DNA of 64,000 nucleotides from an uncultured Clostridium sp. (GCA_958438515.1 CAUBRZ010000002.1:1-64000); one strand, 5' to 3'. Shown: positions 10,034 through 20,659, counted from the first letter of the stretch. Program-made: numbers and translations. The notes: generated from the letters alone by a model not told the origin.

Positions 10034-10471
10034 TTATTTTATAATTTTTTTTGGTACTTTAATTTTATTTAATTCTTCATAATTATAAGTTTTATAATTT
10101 ACATTATCTTTATTATAATAATTTCCTTGGAAGTAATATGATAATGTTGTTCCATCTTCTCGTTCAAAAATATAGGTTTTACCATTGTCATTATAAGCTA
10201 TATCTACTTTTTCTCCTATTTTTATTTTATCAATTGCATTTACTAATTTTATTATTAAATCTTTATCCTGTGTTTTATAATAGGTATATCCTGCTTCTGT
10301 TTCTTCTTTAACTCTTACACATATAACGTTATTACTATTGTTTGATATTTGTTTTTTTATTTCTTTTTGTTCTGTACCATTGTTTTTTAATATAAAATAA
10401 ATACTAGCAACTACTAAGACAATTAAAAGTAAACTCAATAATATAATAATATTTTTTTTCATCTCTTTCAC
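10034..10471 (-). CDS. Membrane-anchored hypothetical protein
   Basis: This 145-aa product has one N-terminal hydrophobic segment (about 7-27) and a predicted extracellular domain of about 115 residues with a beta-rich part (ICVRVKEETEAGYTYYKTQDK; ERDGTTLSYYFQGNYY-like). I do not recognise a family. It is the last gene of a four-gene run with a sortase substrate, sortase B and another anchored protein, so a cell-surface role is likely. Confidence 0.75.
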   Translation of the reverse strand: MKEMKKNIIILLSLLLIVLVVASIYFILKNNGTEQKEIKKQISNNSNNVICVRVKEETEAGYTYYKTQDKDLIIKLVNAIDKIKIGEKVDIAYNDNGKTYIFEREDGTTLSYYFQGNYYNKDNVNYKTYNYEELNKIKVPKKIIK

Positions 10472-10480
10472 CTATATTAT

Positions 10481-11575
10481 TTATTTTTCAATATATCCTT
10501 CTATTGATTTTGTATACATGTTATCTGTTATTGTTTGATATCTTTCTCCTTTATAATCATCAGTAAATCCATTATATGCTTTATAAACATCTCCTGTTTC
10601 TGTATCATAAACTCGTTCATACCCTAAGATAGCATCACTTTGTTTTTGACTCATTATATCATAAGTAGCATTTCTTGATTCCCATGAAGACATTATAATA
10701 TCTGATGTTTGATTACATATATTTCTAACATTTTGGAAATTTTTCATTACTGAATCTTGTTGGTTGTAAAATTGATTAATAAAAGTATCTGTAAATTCCA
10801 AAGATGAAACTATTTTATTTAATGGCTCTTCCCAATCTATAAATTCATCTTTAGGAGATGTTATAAATATTGTATTATATACATTTAAGTAATATATATC
10901 AATTTTATTACCAGAAAATCCATTTTCATAAACATAATATGGTCCAGGATCATATACATAAGCAGTAAATAATCCTTCTGCTTCTTTTCCATTTTCATTA
11001 CTAAATGTTGCTCTTAATATATCTCCTCCAATAGAAGCTGTACCTATTTTTTCTATAGTATTAAAATTGTTCAAAGTAGGAAATGTAAATGTATCAGTAT
11101 TATTTAATGGTCCCATTTCATTGAAAATCTTATAAAATCCTTCTGTTGTTTTATCTTCTATAACTGCTGTTTTTGCAAACATTTGATTTGGGTAAAATCT
11201 TTGTTGGAAATTTTTTGCTGCTTGTGATTTATTATATCCTTCTGTTTTCATATTAAAGAAAAATTGATATGCAGGATCTTCTGGATTATAAGCTTTAATT
11301 GTATAATGAATACAATCTCCTAGAACGTCAACTTTCCATCCTTCTGGTATATCTAATGAGACCAAACCATTATTAAATTTGGTATAGTTAATTTTTTTTG
11401 TTTCACTTTCTTTTATTTTAATTCCTTCTTTTTTCGTAATACCTCCATTGTTATTGGAACTATTACCATTATTATTGTTATTATCTTTTATAAATATCCC
11501 CCCTATAATTATTATTAACACAGCTATTATACTAGCAATTATTATTTTAAATTTATTATTTTTTATCTTCTCCAT
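10481..11575 (-). CDS. Membrane-anchored hypothetical protein with Asn-rich linker
   Basis: This 364-aa product has a basic N-terminus, a membrane helix (about 10-29), an Asn/Gly-rich linker (about 31-45), and then an extracellular domain starting FNGLVSLDIPEGWKVDVLGD, which recalls PsbP-like lipoprotein domains. The rest is not recognised. It lies 5 nt after srtB and 9 nt before the next gene, so it is probably co-transcribed. Surface location is inferred from topology. Confidence 0.75.
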   Translation of the reverse strand: MEKIKNNKFKIIIASIIAVLIIIIGGIFIKDNNNNNGNSSNNNGGITKKEGIKIKESETKKINYTKFNNGLVSLDIPEGWKVDVLGDCIHYTIKAYNPEDPAYQFFFNMKTEGYNKSQAAKNFQQRFYPNQMFAKTAVIEDKTTEGFYKIFNEMGPLNNTDTFTFPTLNNFNTIEKIGTASIGGDILRATFSNENGKEAEGLFTAYVYDPGPYYVYENGFSGNKIDIYYLNVYNTIFITSPKDEFIDWEEPLNKIVSSLEFTDTFINQFYNQQDSVMKNFQNVRNICNQTSDIIMSSWESRNATYDIMSQKQSDAILGYERVYDTETGDVYKAYNGFTDDYKGERYQTITDNMYTKSIEGYIEK

Positions 11576-11580
11576 ATTTA

Positions 11581-12363
11581 TTATTCCCCTTCTAAAGTTT
11601 TCTTTGCATGTATTACAACTCTATACTTATTATTATTCGCACAAGTAGATAATGTTAAAATACTATCTTTTTCTGAAACATCTATTCCAAAATCCTTTAT
11701 ACTTCGTTTTTTTATAGTTTCTTCAAACTCTTTAAATTTTGTTTCATCAGCAAATTCTGTTTGAATGTAATAGTCTTCGCTCTCTATTTGATAAACAGAA
11801 AATACTTTATAAATACAATTTTCATTTTCTGTTTTAAATATAATATCCGTATTTTCTTGATTATCATACCAACTAGAGTTTAAGGCTTTTTTTAAACTTC
11901 CAAACATTGAATCATCTCTTCTATTATGTCCATAAATTATAATATTTTTATCTGTTCCATCAAATTTGTTTCTGTAATCTGCAAAAATCCATCCTGCTGA
12001 ATTATCACTTTTGTCGAAACTATGTGTTAGATAAAAATCATTGTTTTGGGTTTTTACTATTGGGTATTCTACCTTAGTATCATTTACTTTTATCCATGCA
12101 ACAGTCTCGCTATTTTGTTCTTTCAGTGATTTAAAGTCTACAATATATTTATTGTTATTTTCTATTGCTATACTACTATTTATTTTATCTACTATATCTT
12201 TATTAGTATTATTTTCTTTATACCAATTATATATTTTCATTCCAGAATATATTAATATACAAAATAATATTAGATAAATAATAAAAGTTAAAATTGTTTT
12301 TTTCTTATTTTTCTTACTTGTGTCTTTCTTTACATTTTTGTTATTATTTTTAACTTTTTTCAT
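11581..12363 (-). CDS. srtB: Class B sortase
   Basis: This 260-aa transpeptidase has one N-terminal membrane helix (about 24-44) and the sortase fold. Catalytic residues can be placed: His146 in IIIYGHN, Cys241 in TLSTC and Arg248 in NKYRVVIHA. The segment VAWIKVNDTKVEYPIV is typical of class B. Its start overlaps the stop of the upstream surface protein, whose C-terminus carries an NPKTS motif, making that protein the likely substrate. The exact nucleophile on the wall is unknown. Confidence 0.92.
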   Translation of the reverse strand: MKKVKNNNKNVKKDTSKKNKKKTILTFIIYLILFCILIYSGMKIYNWYKENNTNKDIVDKINSSIAIENNNKYIVDFKSLKEQNSETVAWIKVNDTKVEYPIVKTQNNDFYLTHSFDKSDNSAGWIFADYRNKFDGTDKNIIIYGHNRRDDSMFGSLKKALNSSWYDNQENTDIIFKTENENCIYKVFSVYQIESEDYYIQTEFADETKFKEFEETIKKRSIKDFGIDVSEKDSILTLSTCANNNKYRVVIHAKKTLEGE

Positions 12364-14069
12364 AGTTCTTCCCTTCTAATTTTATTACTAACTACTGGTA
12401 TCATAAGTATTACCAATAAATTTATTGTAAATACTATGCAATATTTCATAATGTTATCACTTGTCTTTGGATTTAAAGTATTTTCGTTGCTTTTTTCTAT
12501 TGAAATAGTTTTACTAGCTATTGCATAATTTGAAAAGCTTGATGTATTAAATATTATTGTATTTTTTTCTTTATCATAAGTTGTTGGTATAATTTCATAA
12601 GTTCCATCATGTTTTTCGTGAACAATCACTATTTCGTTACCATCAACACCTTCTTCTAATTTTAATGTAATTTTTGCTGGACTATTTAATTCTCTTAATT
12701 CATTTGTCCAAACATCATTTTCTGTTCCTTTATATATAACTTGATCTAAGTTGATATCTAAATATGAAGATATGTTATACCCTTTTGCTGCTTCTTTAAA
12801 ATTTGAAATTTTATCTTGTTTTAGTTCAACATCTCTTACTGATAATATTACAGAACCTGTATCAATTTCATTATCTGTTATTTCTATATTACCTGACTGT
12901 ATTTTTTCTGATTGTGTTTTCACTTTGTCTTCAACTTTTGTAAATAATGCTGATAAATGTAAAGGTGTAGCTGGCATATTAAATGTAAATGTACTTTGTT
13001 TATCATTTACAGCTTCAATTCTTGTTCCATTTAATGATGTTGATGTTAATTGATATCCATAATTAGGAATTAATTTTATTGTAACTTCCAATCCTGGCTT
13101 TATCCTAACTTCTCCTGTTGTTTGCGTTTTTTCTAGATAAGCATCATTATATTTAGGATATTTTTGCATTCCAAATCCTCTATCTTCTTCAACATATTCT
13201 TGCATTTGTTTTGATGTTAATATAGTACCATCTTCTAATTTTACCGATAATATCTCAACATCGCCATGTTGAACTAGTGAGTCTTGCCCAAATTTTTTTC
13301 CTGTATAATCCCAAGAAATAGGCATATTTATATTTTTATTTAATCCTCCACATACTACTTCTATATTATATAAAGTTTCATGATTAACAGTATATTTAGC
13401 TATATCAGTTACTCCAGTTATATCCATAGCTACACCATTAATTTTAATTGAGGAAATTGTTTTTCCAAATTCAACTGTTATTTGTATTTCATCTTGACTT
13501 TTTTTATCAATTTCTTTAGTAGAATTTATTTTCGATGTTTCCATACCATCATTAAATTTAATGTTATTTATTAAAACATCAGCAATATTTCCATTTGTAG
13601 AAATTGCATTAACTGTTACATTTTCTTTAGTCTGTCCTGCTTGTTGTCCTCCAAGGTTTTCTATTTCTATATTTAACACTCCTGAAAATTCACTCGAACT
13701 AAGTTTAAAATAATTATTTGCAGGTATTGTATGTGCTACTCCATTTATCATTAAACGTATTTTATTATTATTTGGATTTTCTATCATCAAATAATATTCA
13801 TATTCATTTAAATCAATTTGCACATTTTTTTCTGTGATATTTATATTTTCATAATTTTTACTAACATTTTCACTTTTTTTATATAATCCTACTTCTACAT
13901 TTGATGTATTATAATAGATTTTGTTGTTTCTTATCTCTCCATTTTTAAAGTCCAATGTAGTATTATTTTGTGCATAAGATTTATTTGCTACAATTGGGAT
14001 AATTGCATTTACCATTAAGCATATTATACATATTATTGATAAAATTTTAATTTTTTTCATTATCCTCAC
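12360..14069 (-). CDS. Sortase-anchored surface protein with NPKTS sorting signal
   Basis: This 569-aa protein has a signal peptide (about 1-33, ending near NKSYA), beta-rich repeats including an InlB-B-type module (IKPGLEVTIKLIPNYGYQLT...FTFNMPATPLHLSALF), and a C-terminal sorting signal. The signal consists of NPKTS at about 533-537, a hydrophobic helix and a KIRREEL tail. NPxT-type signals are used by class B sortases, and srtB is encoded next with overlapping ends. The function could be adhesion or haem/NEAT-like uptake; no NEAT motif was recognised. Confidence 0.88.
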   Translation of the reverse strand: MRIMKKIKILSIICIICLMVNAIIPIVANKSYAQNNTTLDFKNGEIRNNKIYYNTSNVEVGLYKKSENVSKNYENINITEKNVQIDLNEYEYYLMIENPNNNKIRLMINGVAHTIPANNYFKLSSSEFSGVLNIEIENLGGQQAGQTKENVTVNAISTNGNIADVLINNIKFNDGMETSKINSTKEIDKKSQDEIQITVEFGKTISSIKINGVAMDITGVTDIAKYTVNHETLYNIEVVCGGLNKNINMPISWDYTGKKFGQDSLVQHGDVEILSVKLEDGTILTSKQMQEYVEEDRGFGMQKYPKYNDAYLEKTQTTGEVRIKPGLEVTIKLIPNYGYQLTSTSLNGTRIEAVNDKQSTFTFNMPATPLHLSALFTKVEDKVKTQSEKIQSGNIEITDNEIDTGSVILSVRDVELKQDKISNFKEAAKGYNISSYLDINLDQVIYKGTENDVWTNELRELNSPAKITLKLEEGVDGNEIVIVHEKHDGTYEIIPTTYDKEKNTIIFNTSSFSNYAIASKTISIEKSNENTLNPKTSDNIMKYCIVFTINLLVILMIPVVSNKIRREEL

Positions 14070-14234
14070 TTACCTTCCTTAATATTTTTATATTTATATT
14101 TTATCATATTATAATTTATAGTCTATTATTTTTACCAATTTTTCCATGATATTTTGGTAATTGATTTTTTTGTTTTTTTATGCTATTGTATTAATAGTTA
14201 TAAATACTAAAAATATTAATTATGGGGGCGTTTT

Positions 14235-15963
14235 ATGACTTTTTGTGAACAATTAAATAAATATATAGAACAAGTAGATTGTACTTCACAAGAACTTGTC
14301 AATGCATCTGGTTTGTCTTCTACTGTTATTAGTCGTTATCGTAATGGAGATAGATCTCCAAGAATAAAAAGTAAACAATTAAAACAGCTAGCAGATGGCT
14401 TATATAAAATCAGTTGTGATAAAAAAATAAACATATCTTATGAAGATATTTACAATACTCTATCAACTGCATTAAATGATGTTAGTATTGATTTTGAACA
14501 ATTAAGTAAAAATTTCAATGAAATAATTATAGCTTTAAATATTAATATTGCTGAATTATCTCGTTTTATTGGTTATGATGCTTCTTTTATTTCTAAAATT
14601 CGTACTGGAAATATAAAACCATCAAAACCAAAAGATTTTATTAAATTGGTATGTAACTTTATAGTATCAAAATACAATTCTCGGAGATGATAAGAAAACC
14701 ATATCAATTCTTACCAATTGTCCAATATCTGATTTAAAAGATGATTCTAATTATCTTTTAAATTTAATAAATTGGTTTTCTACTAACTCAACACAAAATG
14801 ATAGTTATATTAATGATTTTTTAAATAATCTAGACTCATTTGATTTAAATGAGTACATAAAAGCTATACATTTTAATGATCTAAAAGTACCATTTGTTCC
14901 TTTTTATAAATCTAGTTCAAAATCTTATTATGGTATAGAAGAAATGAAAAAAGGAGAATTAGATTTTTTTAAGGCTACTGTCCTTTCTAAATCAAATGAA
15001 CCAATTTTCATGTGTAGCGATATGCCTATGGAAGATATGGCTCAAGATATTGAATTCGGAAAAAAGTGGATGTTTGCAATTGCTATGACTCTAAAAAAAG
15101 GACTTCATTTAAATATAATTCATAATTTAGACAGACCATTTAATGAAATGATGTTAGGATTAGAAAGTTGGATACCAATTTATATGACAGGACAAGTTTC
15201 GCCTTATTATTTAAGAGGTTTTCAAGATTCTGTTTATTGTCATTTCAACTACGTATCAGGTGCAGTTGCTCTTACTGGAGAATGTATCAATGGTTATCAT
15301 GATAAAGGTAAATATTTTTTAACAAGTAATAAATCAGATGTTGCTTATTATAAAGAAAAAGCTACATGTCTACTAGATAAAGCTACACCTCTTATGAAAA
15401 TTTATACTGCTGAATCCAAAAGTGCCTTTGAAGCATTTATGACTTCAAGTATTAATACCACTAAGAATCGTAGAAGAATTTTATCTTCTCTTCCTATTCA
15501 TACAATTTCTGATGAATTGCTTTTAAAGATCTTAAAACGTAATAATGTCACAGATAAAGACATAAAAAATATAACAGAATCTATAAACAAGCAAAAACAA
15601 ATAATAGAAAAAGTACTAGACTCTAATATTCTTGAAGATGAAATACCTAAACTTTCAAAAAAAGAATTTAATAATCATCCTGTAAAGCTTTCTCTTTCAG
15701 ATAGTTTTTATGAAAATAACGTTTATTATAATTATGAAGAATATCTAGAGCATTTAAAATCGACAAAAAAGTATGCTAAAAATACTTCAAACTACAAGTT
15801 AAATATAAGTTCTAATCATACATTTAGAAATATCCAGATTCTTATTTGCAAAAATAATTGGGTTATGATTTCTAAAGATAACAGCCCATCTATTCATTTT
15901 GTAATTAATCATCCAAAACTTAGAGATGCAATTGAACACTTTATTCCTCCTGTTGTTGAATAA
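14235..15963 (+). CDS. Large XRE-type regulator with two HTH domains, one CGG recoding site
   Basis: This is one of only three plus-strand protein genes. Corrected length is 575 aa. Residues about 5-60 form an XRE helix-turn-helix (SSTVISRYRNGDRSPRIKSKQ), and about 95-150 form a second one (DASFISKIRTGNIKPSK). The remaining 420 residues are not recognised. C must be skipped at CGG 14682-14684 (SKYNS-G-DDKKTISI). This is the only site on the plus strand, so the pattern follows the coding strand, not the sequenced strand. Unshifted product would be a 151-aa two-HTH fragment. A GGGGGCG ribosome site precedes the start. The gene is isolated and its target is unknown. Confidence 0.88.
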
Positions 15964-15969
15964 AAGTAC

Positions 15970-15993
15970 AAAGTCACTACTTAAAGTGACTTT
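15970..15993 (+). terminator. Terminator of the HTH regulator gene
   Basis: Arms AAAGTCACT / AGTGACTTT lie 7 nt beyond the stop, with a short T-rich tail on both strands. It may also serve fmt, converging from the right. Confidence 0.75.
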
Positions 15994-16056
15994 ATACTTT
16001 TATTATTTAAATTTATTAATTTTCCTGCTCTTTTAGTAATAATCATACATATTATT

Positions 16057-17028
16057 CTAGTTAAATTTTTCAAATTGTTTTATTATATTTCCTCTTAAGA
16101 AATCCCCTACTGGCATTTTTTTTGCATTTTCGCCTTGAATTTCTATAACTTTAATAATTCCTTCTTTTGCTTTTATAAATAACCCAATTTTAGAATCAGA
16201 TAAAATAACTGTTCCATTTTCTAATTTATCAATATTTTCATCTATTATTTCCTCTTGTTCTATTTTATTATTATCTAATAACTCAACTTTCCAGAATTTT
16301 ATTTTCTTACCATTTAAAAATGTATATGCTCCCATAATTGGATTTAATCCTCTAATTAAATTCTTTATTTCTCTGGCTGTTCTTTCTTCCCAATTTATTT
16401 TAGCAATTTCTTTTTTCAACATAGGTGCAATTGAAAAATCCCCTTGTTGCTTTTGCCTAGGAGCTGTATTATCTTTAATCTTTTCTAAAGTTTCTACAAG
16501 TAATTTTCCACCAATTTTAGATAATCTATCCCATAATTCTCCTGTTGTTTCATCTTCTCCAATTGTTACTTCTTGTTTTAATATAATATCTCCTGTATCC
16601 ATTCCTTCATCCATATACATTGTAGTTATTCCTGTGGTTTTATCTCCATTTATTACTGCCCATTGAATAGGTGCTGCCCCTCTGTATTTTGGAAGTAATG
16701 AACCATGTACATTAATACATCCTAATTTTGGTAATTCTAATATTTCTTTTGGAAGTATTTTTCCATATGCTACTACACAAATAACATCTGGATTTAAGCT
16801 TCTTATTTTCTCTATAATATCAGTATTTTGCCTTAATGTTTGTGGTTGATATACCGTTATTTTTTTTTCAATTGCAAATTCTTTAACAGGTGACATGACC
16901 ATTTTCATACCTCTACCTTTTGGTCTGTCTGGATTTGTTACTACTGCTAGAATCTCATGACCTGCATTATATATATTCTCCAAACTTTCTTTAGCAAAAT
17001 CTGGTGTACCCATAAAAACAATTTTCAT
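16057..17028 (-). CDS. fmt: Methionyl-tRNA formyltransferase
   Basis: This 323-aa enzyme formylates initiator Met-tRNA using 10-formyl-THF, the product of Fhs encoded earlier in the window. Catalytic Asn106, His108 (INVHGSLLPKYRGAAPIQ) and Asp144 (MDEGMDTGDIIL) are present. The C-terminal OB-like domain follows from about 205. It is the third gene of priA-def-fmt. No recoding sites. Confidence 0.97.
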   Translation of the reverse strand: MKIVFMGTPDFAKESLENIYNAGHEILAVVTNPDRPKGRGMKMVMSPVKEFAIEKKITVYQPQTLRQNTDIIEKIRSLNPDVICVVAYGKILPKEILELPKLGCINVHGSLLPKYRGAAPIQWAVINGDKTTGITTMYMDEGMDTGDIILKQEVTIGEDETTGELWDRLSKIGGKLLVETLEKIKDNTAPRQKQQGDFSIAPMLKKEIAKINWEERTAREIKNLIRGLNPIMGAYTFLNGKKIKFWKVELLDNNKIEQEEIIDENIDKLENGTVILSDSKIGLFIKAKEGIIKVIEIQGENAKKMPVGDFLRGNIIKQFEKFN

Positions 17029-17051
17029 ATTTTTCTTCCTTTCCTAAACTC

Positions 17052-17528
17052 CTATTTTTCTGGCTCAATATATTCTAACGTTCCTGGTATTATTTTATCT
17101 ATAAATACTTCTCCATTTAAATGATCTACTTCATGGCAAATTGCTTGTGCTAACAATTCTTTTGCTTTCACTCTTATCTTTTTTCCTTCTCGATTTGTAT
17201 ATTCTGCTGTTACTTCAGCTGGTCTAATTACTTTGGCAAACTCATTTGGAAAGCTTAAACACCCTTCATCTACCTCTTGTTCACCTTTTGTTTTTGTAAT
17301 AACTGGATTTATCATTACTATTGGTCCATTATCATCGTAAAGATCTATTACAATAACTCTTTTTAGTATTCCGACTTGTACTGCTGCAAGACCAACTCCA
17401 TTATATTTATGCATTGTTTCTATCATATCATCAATTAGTGTTTGTAATTTTTCGTCAATTTCTTCTATCTCTCTTGATTTCTTTTTTAGTATTTCATCAT
17501 CTTTATATCTTAAGTTTCTAATTGCCAT
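17052..17528 (-). CDS. def: Peptide deformylase
   Basis: This 158-aa enzyme removes the formyl group from nascent proteins. Motifs GVGLAAVQVG, EGCLSFP and HEVDHLNG carry the metal-binding Cys and two His. I start it at the ATG at 17528 (MAIRNLRYKDDE) because an AAGGAAGGAG ribosome site lies just upstream. The longer frame to 17573 would add a spurious 15-residue tail overlapping priA. Confidence 0.96.
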   Translation of the reverse strand: MAIRNLRYKDDEILKKKSREIEEIDEKLQTLIDDMIETMHKYNGVGLAAVQVGILKRVIVIDLYDDNGPIVMINPVITKTKGEQEVDEGCLSFPNEFAKVIRPAEVTAEYTNREGKKIRVKAKELLAQAICHEVDHLNGEVFIDKIIPGTLEYIEPEK

Positions 17529-17544
17529 ATTTTTTCTCCTTCCT

Positions 17545-19777
17545 TTATGCCATATTATTAGGATTAACATCAATTGAAATTCTTGTAGTTTTTAAATCCT
17601 TTTGATACATATCTTTTAAGCAATTATTTAAAATTTCATTTGCACATTTTGTAACATTTCCTTTTATAATAATACGATATCTATATCGATTTTGTATTTT
17701 GTCAATTGGTGCTGGCATAGGTGCAAATATTTTAAATTCTTTATCCATTTTATTTTTTAATGTTTCATATAAATTATTGCTTATTTGTTTTGCTTCTTTT
17801 TCTTTTAAACTATCTATACTAATTATTATTATATCGCTAAATGGTGGATATTTCAACTGTTTTCTCAATGCAATCTCAGTTTGATAAAATTTTTCATAAT
17901 CTTGTAATCTAGCAGATTGTATAGTGAAATTTTCTGGATTATATGTTTGTATAATTACTTTACCTGGTAATTTTTCTCTTCCTGCTCTTCCGAGCTACTT
18001 GTGTTAAAATTTGAAATGTCTGCTCATTTGCTTTATAGCTATCTATATTTAATGAACTATCTGCTGCAATTACTCCAACTAGTGTTACATTTGGAAAATG
18101 ATGTCCTTTCACAACCATTTGTGTTCCTATTAAAATATCTATATTTTCATCTTTAAATTTATTTAATATCTCTTCATGTGAATTTTTCTTAGTTACAGTA
18201 TCTACATCCATTCTAATTGTTGTTGCTCCGTGGAAATTGTTTATGCACTTCTTGTTCTAACTTTTGAGTTCCTGTTCCAAAGTAGCGTATTTTATCACTA
18301 TGGCATTCTGGGCATATTTTTACTACATCTTGTTGATAACCACAATAATGACATTTTAGTTTTTTCTCAAAACTATGATATGTAAGACTTATATCACAGT
18401 TTTTACACTTAACAGTATAACCACAATTTCTGCACATAATAAATGTAGAATATCCTCTTCGATTTAAAAATAAGATTGTTTGTCTTTTTTTCTTTATGTT
18501 GTTTTCTATTTCAGAATATAGTTTTCTACTAAGCATAGAACGATTTCCGATTTGCCAGTTCATCTTTTAAATCTATCAATGTAACCTCTGGCATAGAAGA
18601 TTTATTTGCTCTTTTGGTTAATTGTAATAATTCTATATTGTTTAATGTTGTTGCATTATAATATGTATTTATATCTGGTGTTGCACTTCCTAACAAGAGA
18701 ACACAATTATTTTGTTTTGCAATATATTTTGCCACTTGTTTTGCATCATATTTTGGGTTTGCTTCTGATTTATATGAGTTATCATGTTCCTCATCAATAA
18801 TTATAATTCCTAAATCTTTTACTGGCGCAAATATAGCAGATCTTGCACCAATGATTATTTTTGCATTCCCCTCTTTTATTTTATTCCACTCATCATATCT
18901 TTCTCCAATCGATAATTTACTATGCAAAATTGCTATTTTTTCTTTTCCAAATCTAGAAATAAATCTATCTAACATTTGAGGTGTTAGTGATATTTCTGGC
19001 ACTAATACAATTGCTGTTTTTTTATTTTCTATTACTTTTTGTATTAATTGCAAATATACTTCAGTCTTTCCGTGAACCTGTTACTCCATATAATAGAAAC
19101 TCCCTAAATTCTTCTTTTCCTATTGATTTTTCTACTTTCATATATGCATCTTGCTGCTCTTGGCTTAATTTAAGAAATTTAGTTTTATCTACATCTTTAT
19201 CTTTTAACGGATTTCTCTTTATAGTTTTTTCCACTAATTCCAAATAGCCATTTTTTATTAGTGTATTTACTATACTTCTTGAACAATCTGTGAGCATTTC
19301 TATTTCTGGTACTGTTGCTCCCTCATTATCTTTCACAAAATTAAGTACTTTTCTTTGTTTTTCTGATTTTATTTTACCTTCTTCTATATCAATTTCTATT
19401 TCTTCTATATCCTTTTTTAAGTATATAGTATTTATAATCTTGTTTTGTACTTTTATTTCTTTACTTCTAGTTCCTGGTGTTAGCATAAGTTTTATACAAT
19501 CTGATACATTACAAAAATATTTTTTTGCCATCCATCTTGCAAGTTCAATTTGTTTATCAGTTATATTATCTTCTATCCTTATTATGTCTTTTACTTCATA
19601 TTCAGACTTTTCTTTAATACCTACAACAAATGCTATTTCTGTTTTTCCACCTTTACCAAATGGCACAACTACTTTACTTCCTATTATGATAAGATCTTCT
19701 AAATTGTTTGGTATATTATAATCAAAGGTTCTATTTAATTTTTTTGCTGTTCTGTTTATTATTACTTCTGCTACCAT
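17545..19777 (-). CDS. priA: Primosomal helicase PriA, with four CGG recoding sites
   Basis: PriA restarts stalled replication forks. The corrected product is 742 aa, a normal size. Visible are the N-terminal DNA-binding domain (1-110), Walker A GVTGSGKTEVY, DEEH, the zinc-binding block with paired CxxC motifs (CRNCGYTVKCKNC...CHYCGYQ...CPEC) and the helicase motif QVAGRAGR. C is skipped at CGG 19070-19072 (in Walker A), 18547-18549 (ELAN-G-NRSMLSRK), 18228-18230 (QFP-G-ATTIRMD) and 17990-17992 (QVA-G-RAGRE). Without recoding the ATPase would be destroyed four times over. It heads priA-def-fmt. Confidence 0.95.
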
Positions 19778-19808
19778 TTTCTCTCCTACATAATTATCTT
19801 TATTTTAT

Positions 19809-19837
19809 AGTATATCAAAGTTTTTTGCTAATTACAA
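19809..19837 (-). promoter_or_regulatory. Promoter of priA-def-fmt
   Basis: TTGTAA (19832-19837 on the complement), a 17-nt spacer and TATACT (19809-19814) with a TG extension, about 30 nt before the priA start. Confidence 0.7.
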
Positions 19838-19866
19838 GAAACTTTTAAGTCATTGTACTTAAGTAT

Positions 19867-19896
19867 AAAAAATGCCACGGCTATCTTCGTGACATT
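19867..19896 (-). terminator. Terminator overlapping the gmk stop codon
   Basis: Arms AATGTCACG / CGTGGCATT with one G-T pair lie around the gmk stop and are followed by TTTTTT on the minus strand. The last three sense codons of gmk are part of the stem. Confidence 0.8.
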
Positions 19897-20456
19897 TCTA
19901 ATTTTCTCTCATCTTCTATTATTGTTTGAATAACATCAACTGTTTTTTCAAAATCATCATTTTTTATAACATAATCATATAGTTTAATTTTAGATTCTTC
20001 ATATTCTAATCTACCAAGTCTTAATTCTAGTTGTTCCTCTGATAAATTGTCTCCTCTAGCAATTAATCTTCTTCTTAATTCTTCTTTTTCTACTTTCAAA
20101 AATATAGTAACTAACTTGGTTTCATTTTTTAATAATTTCATTAAATTTTCAGTTCCATTTACTTCTATATCTTTTACTATTATTTTTCCACTTTTAATTT
20201 TTTCATTCATTAATTTTTTAGATGTTCCATAATAATTTTCATGATGTACATCATACTCATAAAATTCATCATTTTTTATTTTTTCTTCGAATTCTGACTT
20301 TGTAATAAAATGATACTGTACTCCTTCTTCTTCTCCTTCACGGGGATTTCTCGATGTAAAAGATGGAAGAGTAATGAGATCTTCCATTCTTTTTATTAAT
20401 TCTTTTTTTATCGTGTCTTTTCCTGCACCTGAAACTCCAGATAATATTACTAACAT
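19881..20456 (-). CDS. gmk: Guanylate kinase
   Basis: This 191-aa enzyme phosphorylates GMP to GDP. It has the P-loop SGVSGAGKDT (residues 6-15), the GMP-binding TSRNPREGEEEGVQYHF and the lid region LRRRLIARGDN. It ends MSRR, where an ordinary arginine is written CGA, so not every CGN codon is avoided here. Its start overlaps the 3' end of rpoZ by 7 nt. No recoding sites. Confidence 0.97.
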   Translation of the reverse strand: MLVILSGVSGAGKDTIKKELIKRMEDLITLPSFTSRNPREGEEEGVQYHFITKSEFEEKIKNDEFYEYDVHHENYYGTSKKLMNEKIKSGKIIVKDIEVNGTENLMKLLKNETKLVTIFLKVEKEELRRRLIARGDNLSEEQLELRLGRLEYEESKIKLYDYVIKNDDFEKTVDVIQTIIEDERKLEMSRR

Positions 20457-20638
20457 ATTGTTACCTTCCCTTCTGCAATCTCATTTGCAGCTAATGTAAC
20501 AGGAGACTCTTCTTTAACATCTGTTTTCGCTTCATCTCCTGCAGCAATTTGTCTTGCACGTCTTGCTGTTGCTATTACTAATTCATATCTATTATCAGCC
20601 TTTTCTAATAATTCTGATACACTTGGTTTTACCATCAT
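20450..20638 (-). CDS. rpoZ: RNA polymerase omega subunit
   Basis: This 62-aa protein has the omega core DNRYELVIATARRARQIAAG and PVTLAANEIAEGKV. It lies between remA and gmk, the standard Firmicutes arrangement. The 4-nt-type overlap with gmk suggests translational coupling. Confidence 0.93.
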   Translation of the reverse strand: MMVKPSVSELLEKADNRYELVIATARRARQIAAGDEAKTDVKEESPVTLAANEIAEGKVTIC

Positions 20639-20659
20639 TTTAAATCAACTCCTTAAATT

